Source: Trochalopteron elliotii (Eukaryota; Chordata; Aves; Passeriformes; Leiothrichidae). Taken from it: a stretch of DNA of 64,000 bases. The stretch covers positions 1,764,450-1,828,449 of the forward strand of contig JANPWX010000038.1 in the NCBI GenBank assembly GCA_024734555.1, read 5' to 3'. Both the position numbers and the translations under genes were made by a program. The stretch's first letter is position 1; every line of letters starts with the position of its first letter. Positions 1 through 10,497 of this stretch are shown here, in pieces. A model generated the notes under the pieces. It saw nothing but the letters and a program-made list of their open reading frames with translations, ran no database searches and was not told the DNA's origin.

Positions 1-41
1 CTTTTACTAGCTAGCAATCCCCAGGCCAATTTATAGCAGTT

Positions 42-380
42 TGTGGGTCCTCCAACTAGCTGGCTGAAGCATGGATGAGGCTTGGAAATGAAGAAGTGGG
101 TCCTGGCTTGGGTAGGTAAGGTGTTTATTTCTGTGGCTCCATGTGCAGGAGAGCGCTTGCCAAAGCATGTGCCCGGGAGCCAGAGCCGGAAGCCAGAACA
201 GGCCAGCACCGGAAGCCAAAACTCCTGCTTGGCCTCTGTGCCCCCCTTTTCCCAGCTCACAGCCTGGGCGGGGAACACTCTGGGCCAGTTGGGAAAGGGA
301 AGGGGGTGTGGTTACATCAGGGGGAAACCAGGTGTGTTCAGGGAATGGGAGGTAAATGGACATACCATTACAAACAAAAT
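42..380 (-). mobile_element. Endogenous-retrovirus LTR (partial or degraded), minus strand
   Basis: This is a GC-richer island at the window edge, unlike the AT-rich DNA around it. Read on the minus strand it starts near position 380 with TGTAATGG and runs through a C-rich U3-like segment. It then reaches a canonical AATAAA (plus-strand TTTATT at 124-129), followed by a short R/U5-like segment. The order and the poly(A) signal are those of a retroviral LTR. Two copies of CCGGAAGCCA lie 23 bp apart at 186-195 and 209-218. I could not find a matching target-site duplication, so both ends are approximate and the element may continue to the left. The open frames over it (for example 31-441 minus and 82-423 plus) are not recognisable proteins. 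The family is not named because no library comparison was possible. Confidence 0.55.
124..129 (-). terminator. LTR polyadenylation signal AATAAA
   Basis: The plus strand reads TTTATT, which is AATAAA on the minus strand. It lies about 80 bp before the likely 3' end of the LTR, as expected for an R-region poly(A) signal. Confidence 0.5.
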
Positions 381-1354
381 ACAAATACAAATTCAAAAAC
401 GTAAAACTGCATTGCCACAGTAAATATAAAGTGCTTTCCAACTATTCTATGGCTGTCATTATCTGTGCATGAGCATTTTTACAGCTATCCAGAAAAGCAG
501 ATAGAGGCACTGTACTCAAAAGCATCACTGATTGTATTCCTTGATATGTAGTGATCTGAATCAGATTCTCACATGTCAACAATCAGAATTTTTTCACAAT
601 GACATATGTATTTACATTTTTGGAAACTGATAGCAGAAAGAATAAAAATGGTCAAATTGTATCAACATGTAAAATTTTTTCAACCTCTTGCCAAGCAATC
701 ACTGGAGAACACTGAAGAGCATGGTCTGGCAAGATGCATCTCACTTATATTGTGCAACACATATCAGACAAAAAGTATATTAGGCCAAATGATGTTTTAT
801 GAATGCATCATTTGCCTATATCAATGTAGAATTTGTATACTGTTTTTCTTGATCTGTACACAGTAAAATTACAATTGTTAGCTAAAGACGGAGGTTTTAT
901 CAGATGGAAAAGTACAATATTAATGTATTATTCTTTATCCAGAATTTTCATTATGATTCGAATAGTCTCTTCTCATAGGTATAATCTGCTTTTCTTCCTG
1001 AAGCATAGTAATATCCTACTAAAAAATGGGCATATCATGGGCATACGGGTAATCAATATTACTGATATTTCTTAAGAAAACTTCATTTATAATCTGTTAC
1101 AGATGTCACTGCTTCATGTAGAACAGAACTGAGTGGTGTCAGTACCAGGCAGGTAAGGTGTGAAAACAACTGAGGAAAAAGTGAGCTGAACTTTGCTTTT
1201 AATGCCCACCAAGAAAAAGGAGGACAAAAAAGAGGCGGGAAGGTCTTATGGTCTGTGCTTCTTTCTGTTGTAACTGTGTTTAGGAATAAATTGTATTAAC
1301 ATTAGCATTTGTAAGACTGAGATGTGCTTTTTCTGGATGTCACTTCTTTATTTC
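381..1354. other. AT-rich unique sequence, no gene seen
   Basis: Only short ORFs are present (the longest about 86 codons, at 606-866). None has a recognisable domain, and I see no transposon similarity. Confidence 0.6.
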
Positions 1355-1513
1355 TTGGTGGTGGTGTTTTTTTTGTGTTTTTTTTTTTTTTGTTTGTTTG
1401 TTTTTTGTTTTGTTTTTGTTTTTTGGTTTTTTTTTGTTTTTTTGTTTTTTGTTTTTTGTTTTTTTGTTTTTGGTTGGTTGGTTTGGTTTTTTTCTCTCTC
1501 TCTTTTTTTTTTT
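1355..1513. repeat. T/G-only low-complexity tract followed by a CT repeat
   Basis: From 1355 to 1493 (139 bp) the plus strand contains only T and G, mostly as runs of four to nine T broken by single G. A short (CT)n and a poly-T run follow, to about 1513. The overlapping frames on both strands encode only F/L/V/C or K/N/T/P strings and are not genes. It is the longest of several one-sided tracts in this window. Confidence 0.95.
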
Positions 1514-4439
1514 AAATCTGTTTAAGACCCTACTTTTTGTAAACAATGCAATAGATATTACCAGAAATTTACTGATTTGAAATAAAATGGATTCACAACA
1601 ATGGTTTATGTGCAAAAGAATAAATATCAATGATGTTGCATTATAATAAAATAAGCAAGAATTCAGGTTGAAAACATTTTCTCAGATTTTATGTGTGCAT
1701 TCATTTTGGTAATGCTATTCTGCTTTTTTAATATTAGGCTTTTTTAAAATGATTGTGGAGTAATTAGTCTCCCTTTCTTCTCATATCCTTGCCATTCCAG
1801 AAAGTGCAGTAATAATTTGTTCTCAAGATAGCTGGATCTTTTAATTCTGAGTACTGCTCCAGTGCTTGAAGATACTTAGGAAAGATATTTCTCCACTTAA
1901 TTTATTCAGTGAAAATGTGATTTAAGGCTGGAGAAGTTAATTCTTCAATCACTTATTGCTGAAAGGTCATTCGATTAACACCACATTATGCTTGTTAACT
2001 GTCAGTGTAAAACTGACATCATTACCTAGACATGCAAATTGGAAGATGGATATTATAAGAATATCCTCTGTTCAATTAGAAGTGAATACATGGCTAGAGC
2101 TGCTTTTGCAGATCTCCAGATTTTAATGACGGAACAATGAAATGAGCAGACTGCTACATCATTACTTGTTTCTAATCTTTGCAATGAAGAGAAAAACACA
2201 TCTCCTCTTTTAAAAGGCTAAAGATAAGGAAAAGACCTTGTAATTCCTATTTTTCTTTTATCTAAGCAAATCCATTCTTTATTGCTTATGGATGATATTC
2301 CTAAAGCAATTAATGTTAGTTTAGCATCTAAATACTGTTTTATATTTGCATCTAAGCCCAGACATTGAATGCTCCAGCTATATATATTGGAGTGGTATCA
2401 CTGTGTTTTAGGTCTCTTTTTTTTGTTTGGTTTTTAATTTGTCTCACAATCCTTAGTGGGTTCTTTAAAATCTGTATCAGTGAATACATAAGTATACTAG
2501 ACTGAGATCTACACAAACATGCATATTGAAATCCATGGGGATGGTGTATTTTCAATTGCATTCAGTCATTCAGTTAGTAGAGCATTCAGGATGTAAAAAA
2601 GGCAATTTATCTTCCTTTGCTTCCTGAAGAGATTCACAACTGACCTTTCCAAAACTCTCAATCCTGGACAAAATGTTTGAGCAATTAAAGGAACAGGTCC
2701 TAGAATGTATAAATTGTTCTGCGTTCTCCCAGGCCACTCTTTGTTATTCCATTGGATTCCTTTAGAATTTCTAATTCTCCTATAACAGGAGTAGGAAAAG
2801 ATTATACTTGAAAAAAATTTGCTCAGTGCTGCAGTCGCACATGCATTTGAATCGCAACTAAAGCATCTGAATATCAGAAGACTGGATTAGAAATGACGAG
2901 GACTTAACAAGACTACTGGATTTCATTTATTTGCCTTTGTTTTTTTTACCTTCAAGTTTCTTCATTTTAAGATTTTGTTTGCAGGCAGGAAAATGGAAAT
3001 TTTCCTCTCACAAAATAGGTTCTAATATCTTCAGGTGATCAAAAGATCTCAGATACTGATTTTTAAGAGGAATAAAACAAATTCTAAATCAAATACCATG
3101 AGAGAAATGCTAAAAATATCAAACTTGACAGTGGTGTTTCTTTATTTCAAGGCCAGGAATTATCTGTGGAATCAGAAATAGTGTCATCCATTTTACAGTT
3201 ATTCCTTTACGATTCAGAGCTATTGCATTCATTTTATATATTTGGTAACTGTCATGTAAAAAAAAAACCTTTTAAAGGGAGTTCTTTTATAATCAAAATA
3301 AAAAGAAATATTATTAAATATTATTTAAATATTTAATTAAATTAATTATTATTTAAATAATATTGAATCCCATAGAATTGCCACATTGCCTTTTAATTAT
3401 AATTTTAAGCTCTTCCTAGGGCTTCTACCCACACCCCCCTAATTTATTGTCTGAAATATTTCCATAACTTCAGTTTTCTTTAGCGGAAAATTAATCTGAA
3501 AGTGTAAATAAACCTCTTAAAACCTCTTTAAGGATGCAATTTCTTCTCTAATTTATTTTCTTTTTCATATAGCACAGATTTGTACTCAATATGATGGTTT
3601 TCCTCAAGTGAGAAAATTTTTTTTCTCCCTTGACTCTTAATTTCTTTGTTTCATTCTAAGCATGTTTTAAAGCCATACTGTCTGTTTTGACTACGTAAAA
3701 TCAATCTCGTTTATCTTTTGCTCTCCAAAATTTAAGTTTTTGTCTTTATTAGTGAAATGCAACTGTCCTGTTAAGATATTTTTGAAAAAGAATGGAAAGT
3801 ATGTCTCCCTTTCTTTATTTATTTCAGAGAATATAGACAACTATGTAGAATAGAGGTCTAAGTTTTAAACAATTGTAGTTTGGTGACTTGAATCCCTTCT
3901 CAAGTATAATTACAACTTTTGGGCACTTACTGAAAATATGGGTTTATTCAAAGTTCTTTCAATGCCTGTAAGATACAATAAGAAAGAATACTATATATGC
4001 AAAAAAAGTAATTTCAGCCTGTTCTTTCAAGTGCTAAAATCCACATCCAAAACCACAGTGATCACAGAAGTTTAGTGTAGGATATTTACTGTTCACTGTG
4101 TTATTTACGTGTCATATATTTTTGGTAAATGACAATGTCAGAAGAAAGTAGTCTGTGCCCGTCTTTGTTTTATTAAAATTAATTAATTTAAATTAATGAA
4201 TCTCTTCTATAGTCAGAAAAGGAAACAGAGGATTGAAATAGTCCCAAAATTTTCATTGTTGCCCATTCATTGCTGCAATCAGCTCTGAGGGTGAAATGAG
4301 TTTTATGGGTGCTTTTGCAGAATTTGAATTTGTTATCTCCTGAGATTCCTCCCAGACTGAACAATTATTATATGCCTACTGAAATATGAATTCTTTCCAT
4401 ATCAGAGTAGCTTGAGTTCAGGTCTCCACAATAATTGCC
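1514..4439. other. AT-rich unique sequence, no gene seen
   Basis: There is no ORF above about 70 codons, no transposon signature and no RNA gene. It contains the AT-only block annotated separately at 3306-3364. Confidence 0.6.
3306..3364. repeat. 59-bp A/T-only, partly palindromic tract
   Basis: The tract contains no G or C and is built from alternating ATTATTTAAAT-like words, several of them self-complementary (ATTTAAAT, TTAATTAA). It is a simple AT repeat likely to melt easily. No function can be assigned. Confidence 0.9.
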
Positions 4440-5247
4440 TTAACAAATTAAAGGTCTGGGCAATCACCAGCCATATGAAGATTAACAAGAGAAAGTTCTG
4501 TATTCTGTACCTGGGATGGAGCAACCCTGGATGTACAGACAGACTGGGGAACAAGAGGCTGGAGAGTGGCACTATGAGAGGGAACTGGGGGTCCTGGTCA
4601 ATGGAAAGTTAATTATGAGTCAGCAATGCCCTGGCAGGCAGAAGGGCCAGCCCTGTCCTGGGGTGTATCAGGCACAGCATCACCAACCAGGCAAGGGAGG
4701 GGATTGTCCGGCTCTGCTCTGAACTGGGGCAGCCTCACCTTGAGTGCTGGGGGCTGGTTTGGGTGCCACAATAGAAAAAAGACATTAAACTCTTGGAAAA
4801 TGTCCATAGAAGGGCAACGAAGATGGTGAAGGGTCTTGAGGAGAAGCTGCATGAGGAGTGGCTGAGGTTTCTTAATCTGCTCAGCCTGGAGGAGACTGTG
4901 GGGAGACCTCATAGCAGTCTGCAACTTCCTTGTGCGGGGACGTAGAGGGGTAGACATTGATCTCTTCACTCTCATAACCAATGACAGATCTCAAAGAAAT
5001 GGCATGAAGGTGTCGGGGGAGGTTTAGGTTGGCTATCAGGAAAATGTTTTTCACCCAGGGCATGGTTGGGCACTGGAACAGGTTTCCCAGGGAAGGGGTC
5101 ACAGCATCAAATCTGACAGACTCTAAAAAGCCTTTGGACAATGCTCTCAGGCACATGGTGTGACTATTGGAGATGGTCCTGTGCAGGGCCAAGAGTTGGA
5201 CTTAGTTATCCTTGTAGGCTCCTTCCAACTCAGCATATTCTGTGATC
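4440..5247 (+). mobile_element. CR1 LINE, 5'-truncated 3' end, plus strand
   Basis: This is the 3' part of a CR1 non-LTR retrotransposon. It holds the C-terminal coding part of ORF2 (reverse transcriptase) and the short 3' UTR. Recognisable stretches, in different frames, include HMKINKRKFC near 4475, ELGVLVNGKLIMSQQ near 4580 and a segment resembling [18 protein letters not shown] near 4785. The usual CR1 3' region follows, ending with CTCCTTCCAACTC and an ATTCTGTGAT tail near 5236-5247. The reading frame is broken by at least one frameshift near 4570 and by stop codons, so it is dead. 5' truncation is normal for CR1. Antisense frames such as 4613-4981 and 4881-5192 are shadows of it. Confidence 0.9.
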
Positions 5248-8200
5248 CCATGGTAACAGTAGAATTAGAATCCTACCTCTTAAAGCTATTAAGAATATAT
5301 TGTAATTGTTATAAAACTGATTAGTTATACCTTTCTGGGAGACACTACTGGGAGTCATCCATTTCAGTAAGTGTTGGAAATAAAAGCAATAAACGTTAAG
5401 CTAGGTCTGTGAATTCTTTTCAGTAAGATAAGAATTATTATGATGGAACACTGCTAAAGTCTAAACTAGGTCTTATCACTAGTGAACAGGTTAGGCTAAA
5501 GGGGAAGATGATTCACTGGATCAGTTGCCTGAAGTTCTTTGTATAATGCTTTCTTACATATATGATGTAAAATAGAAAATGAAAAACTGTGATAATAAAT
5601 ATTTTCATATGCACTTTTTTTTATCCAGAACATTTTTTCCCATGCTTGTTTATTTGCTTCACTTCATTTAAAGACATAATCCACCACCCTACTTTGCCAT
5701 ACTTGTGTCTTTTAAAGGAGCCTTAGCTCATGAAAACAGTGTTTTATGTTAAAATCACGGATTCTCTTTTCTCTTTTTGTCACACTGCTAAGACATGTCC
5801 TTCTCTGAGGGTCTTGTAGCTTGATAACCTTTAGATCAGTTGAGCTGTAAGAAGGCCGCAGCTCAGGTTTTCAACAATTTTCCATTATGCTTATGGACTT
5901 ACACTTAATAACAAAATTTCATAATCCTCTTGAATTATTGTTCTTTTTTTTTTACTTCCTTTCTATGTATTCGGAACTTTTCACAATATTTTCTACAAGG
6001 TAGTAGAAGGAACTTCTCTGGGACAGAAAAAAGTCAGGATATAATTTTGCAGGCTGATTTTTTGTCTGCTTTGTATAAGAAACATATGACTTTGAGCATT
6101 AGTAGTCACCTGTCATCTTAACAACATAGTGAGTTTGTGTTATTGAAAACTCATGCATGTATTAATTTGATAAGGTATCAAAGTGAGAGCAAAAATTTCC
6201 CTGAGCTGAAGAACAAATTAAACACATGCCATATGGGCTCACATCTCAGGTTTCATAGGCATTGATGCTAATGATTGTAGCTGGCTCTTGTGGATTTTTG
6301 TTTCAGGTAATGTATAAGTTTTATTTCCCTTGTAAATTGTCTGACATACGAGTGTTTTCACCCATCTTCTTCTACGAAGCTTGTAGCTTTTTTGTTGATG
6401 AAGATTCTATCCAGTTGCCCCATTAGGTTGAAATGCACCAACAGATTGACATGTTGAGAGAATGAGTCAAGATTTTACACATATGTAGAATGATTACATA
6501 CATGTCGCTTCCATGAGAAACCAGACTCAAATTGTCTCACATTCCTAAGTAAATAAACATATAATTGAAACTTTTTATATGTTTAATAAAAACAGCTTAA
6601 TAATAAAAGGATCAAGAATTTTCAGATTAAAACCTGGACAATAATTTGAACAGGTCCTACTGAGATCTACTGGTATAATATTCAGAAAAATCTCTTATGA
6701 ATTGTTTTCTAAGAAAAACTGAAAAAATCTCTTTTCCAGATTTTTACATAAAAATTATGGTTTTCTATACCACTTGTCTGGCAAGCCTAGGTTCATGGAA
6801 GTAGACGGCATTGTGAATGATATTTATTTTGTATATTTTAGAATTATGATGTCAAAGGAACGGTCAAGTGTGCAGGTGCAGATTACTATAACCACAAGAC
6901 ACTTGCCTCATGAATAGGCTAATTAGTTGAGATGTAAAAAAATAGGACATTGCAGTGCTCATAATGCAAAAATCTAATGTTCAAACCAGCATGAAACTGG
7001 CTGTTCTAATGGCAAAATCATCCAGGATTAACAGAACTATTTTCACCTCCCCTCTGATTTGCAAAAGCAGTATTTTATACAAAATACCATAGCTGGCTCT
7101 CCAAAGACAGCTTATATTTAAGCTTCTGTGGAATTCCTGAGGCTTTTTCCCTGTTTCGTGATTAAAAGTTGTTGTTGAAGCATTTTCAAAATATTGTAAT
7201 TAATTTAATTTGTCTACATGACTAGAGTAGGTAGTGCAGCCAATTAAGACCTAGTATTTTGGCCCTAGGGCTTTAGTCTGAAACATTGTTTAGACAGGAA
7301 CTAATGCAATTATCCCTATCTGAATGCTCTGAAGGAGATAGGAAGCAAATTCCAATTTGATCTCTTTACATGGGCAAAGAGACGCTTCTCTACAAGTAAT
7401 CAAGTTGGAAACATTTTCAATAATACATGCAAACTAATTAAAACAGTTAAAACAACTATAATGATCTTTATGAAAGACTATTCTTGCTGATAAAGTTTAG
7501 GACTCAGAGAAATGTTATAAAATTATAGCATTTATTCATAAATCCCTTTCTCTTTTAACTTCTATTCTTGAAGCTGCTCAGTCTTATTGCTTTTCTTTAA
7601 AAAATTATTACAGTAGGAAAACTATCTTCTTTTTAATCCTAGTGTTTCTTTTCACATGGCTGTTTCAAAATTACAATCTTAAGAGTTTTTTTAGGCATTC
7701 TTAAGTTTTACGAACTATAAAAATAAAATCAATCCAACACATTTTTCCAGGGTTATTGGTCTAACTCTAGCACCATATTATCTTAGACTGGTCTAACCAA
7801 TGCTGTTCCATAGTACTGTTCTGAAATTTCTGGAATAATTTAGGTGCTCATTTCTTTTAATTTATAGTGGGAAATTGACTCTATGTTGTACCTCCAGTCT
7901 TAGGGAAGGAAAACAAACTGACCCTAGTTGTCAGATTCCAAAATTCAGTACTCAGGATGGCATCAGAAGTATATCAAGTTCTTTAAAATTATTGTAATGG
8001 GCTGAATAATATGAAGGTGTTTTTACTTAAAGGCACAAACACACCCCAAATAACCATGAGAAACATAAGAATATTCATCCTCCTCCTTTCAGTATCTGTT
8101 TAGTTCAAAGAGGACATTTGTAGGAGCTTTACTGATCAACAAGTGGTTAAGAACAGATTTGATTAATCACAAGAACCCGTTAGCTCAGAAACAAGTGAAA

Positions 8201-9542
8201 AATAGTATGTCCAAATGTTTTGCTGTTCTGCCTGTCTAAGACGTTGGGAATAGTTTTATATGTTTTATTGCAGTTTTTATATTAACTAATTTAGTACACA
8301 GATTACACAACTAACTATTTCTTGAATATAAAGGGCAGATTACCTTGGGGGATAGTAGAACAAATGGTAACCATTGTTGTTTTTCCATCAAATAAGAATA
8401 GATTAAGGTGGGCTTTGCTGTGCTTTGGATTACCTCTGGATGCTGATTCAGGACCAAACCTCAAGATAACTTTCTTTCACTTTTATTTTTGCAGGGATTT
8501 ATAATTCCACTGCCTTTCAGTAGTGGTCTGTTTACTTTGAGCAGAAAGGAACTTCAAAACTAACTTTAACAGTTCCATGCACATAAAAGATTAAGTTAAG
8601 ATATACCAGTCTTTCCTGAAAGGTCTTCATTCCTTTGAGTGGTCTGAAAAACTGGTGATATCCAGGAAAGTCAGATATTGGACTCAAACCTCTCCACAGC
8701 TTTACTTTTGGCATTTTTTCCTATCCAGTTTCTTTTGCCTTGCAGCTCCCACCCCTTGTTTTTTCAGACAGAATTATCTTTTTGACTAAATACAGGGCTA
8801 TTGATGTTCAATGTTTATAACATCAACCCCTGAGCCTTAAGCCCTGCAGTAAAAAACATTTGTTAAGCAGGCATGAATTTATAAGTTAAGTTAGAAAGGG
8901 TCATGGTTGAGTGCTGCCAAATAAATTACACAAGTTAATGAAGACAAGATATGGAAGAGGACATTCTATCAATCCTATGGCCAGTTTTATCGCACCTGCA
9001 TTAGCTGAGTGTCTATTATTAACACTTGTTTTTTTCCCTGTGCAAATTTAAAAGACCATTAAGATCAGGTAGTCCCTTTAAATGCTGTACAGAATCAGGT
9101 GCTCTGGGGAAGCCTTTTGAAATCTTCAACACAAAGATATTTTCCTGAACAATGTTTCAGTCTTCTTGCATCAGCATTTCATTACCAGACTTTCTAGAGT
9201 TAGTCAGTACAGCAGTATTACTTGGGGTGTGATTAAGTGCAAACACAATGTCTGAACTTTCACTGTCATATTTACTTTGGTTTTTGAATGATGATTTGGA
9301 CAACATAATTATAACAAGATTTTTTTCTCTAGTTTGTCATGTTCAACTCCATTTACAATATTAATGGTAATATTTATATATAGAAATGTCAACCTTCTTT
9401 CACTTTTTCCCAGATAAAGTGTCTGGTTTCATCTGTTTTACCCAGATGAGAAAAACATGAAACAAACTTACAAGAAATTTTGGTGAGTAGAACAAGGAAT
9501 AACATAATTACAAACAGAATTAAATAAAGCCACTTTTTCAGT
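5248..9542. other. AT-rich unique sequence, no gene seen
   Basis: I found no coding region, RNA gene or recognisable transposon. ORFs stay near 60 codons, which is chance level for this base composition. Confidence 0.55.
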
Positions 9543-10415
9543 GTCATGGAATGATAAAATGGTTTGGCTTGGAAGTGACCTTGCAGATCATCTAGTTCCA
9601 ATCCATCTGTCACTAGATTAGGTTTTTCAGGGACCCATTCAAGATGGCCTTGAACACTTCCAGGGATGTGGCATCTACAACTTCCCTGGGCTTCCAGTGC
9701 CTCACCACTCTCACAGTAAATAATTTCTTCCTTATATGCAATCTAATACTACTCTCACCTTAAAGTAATTTCCCTTTGTCCTGCCACTACATGCTTTCTA
9801 AAAAGTCCATCTCCCAATTTCTTGCAGACTCCTTAGGGTACCTGAAAGCCCCAGTAAGGTCTCCCAAAGCCTTCTCTTCTCCAGGCTGAACATCTCCAAT
9901 TCTCTCTGCTTTTCATGATAGGAAAGATGCTCTATCCCGCTAATCAACTTGGTGACCTCCTCTGGACTTGCTCCAACAGTTCACTGTCCTTCCTGTGCTG
10001 GGGCCCCCAGAGCTGGATGCAGTGTTCCAGGTGGGGTCCCACCAGAGCAGAGCAGAGGGGCAGAAACCCCTCCCTGGCCCTCCTGCCCACACTGCTTTGG
10101 ATGCAGCTCAGGAAACATTTGACTTTCTGGGCTGTGAGTGTCCATTGCTGGGTCATGTCCAGCCTCTCATCCACCAGCACCCCCAAGTCCTTCTTGGCAG
10201 GGCTGCTCTGGATCTGTTCATCCCCCAGCCTGTGTTGGCACTGCAGGGTGCCCAGACCCAGGCAGGTGCAACACCTTGCACTTGGTCTTGTTAAACCTCG
10301 TGAGATTCTCATGGGCCCCTTCTTGAGCTTCTCCAGGTCCCTCTGGATGGCATCCCATCCTTCAGATGTTTCAACCACACCACTCAGCTTGGTGTTATCT
10401 GCCAATCTGCTGAAG
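9543..10415 (-). mobile_element. CR1 LINE, 5'-truncated 3' end, minus strand
   Basis: Read on the minus strand, this runs from ORF2 sequence near 10415 to the CR1 3' end near 9543. On the plus strand the tail appears as TCATGGAATGATAAAATGG followed by TTTGGCTTGGAAGTGACC, the familiar reverse complement of an avian CR1 terminus. The coding part keeps LADNTKLSGVVET, LGVLVDERLDMTQQ and LLEQVQRRSPS. It belongs to the same subfamily as the minus-strand piece at 20229-20641, which matches it closely over their shared part. The total length, about 870 bp, is typical of truncated genomic CR1 copies. Confidence 0.93.
9944..10415 (-). pseudogene. CR1 ORF2 reverse-transcriptase C-terminal remnant
   Basis: An open frame on the minus strand covers the region just after the reverse-transcriptase core of CR1 ORF2. 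It reads as the conserved thumb/connection-like part of this LINE family: VETSEGWDAIQRDLEKLKKG, then CQHRLGDEQIQSSPAKKDLG, then CIQSSVGRRAREGFLPLCSA. Between residue blocks around LKKG and CCTCLGLG the sequence has slipped frame, since the usual KFNKxKCKVLHLG block is garbled. The catalytic YxDD-type motif and the N-terminal endonuclease lie upstream and are absent. The frame runs past the element to 10537 by chance. It is non-functional. Confidence 0.85.
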
Positions 10416-10469
10416 ATATATTTTCTTGTGTTAGAGAAATATCCATTTTCTACTTTATGCTGTGTTGTA

Positions 10470-10497
10470 TTCTTATTCTTCTTATTCTTATTCTTTT
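10470..10497. repeat. (TTCTTA)n-like simple repeat
   Basis: A short pyrimidine-rich repeat of TTCTTA and TTCTTCTTA units lies just outside the 5' truncation point of the CR1 copy. Confidence 0.8.

Noticed and set aside
1322..1630. Several ORFs with F/V/C/L or K/N/T-rich proteins
   Set aside because: They are translations of the T/G-only low-complexity tract and its complement, not genes.
4613..5192. Minus-strand ORFs of 122 and 103 codons
   Set aside because: They are antisense shadows of the plus-strand CR1 copy at 4440-5247.
7190..7450. Stretch with homeodomain-like ATTA words that might be a conserved non-coding element
   Set aside because: Such words are common in AT-rich DNA, and conservation cannot be judged from one sequence.
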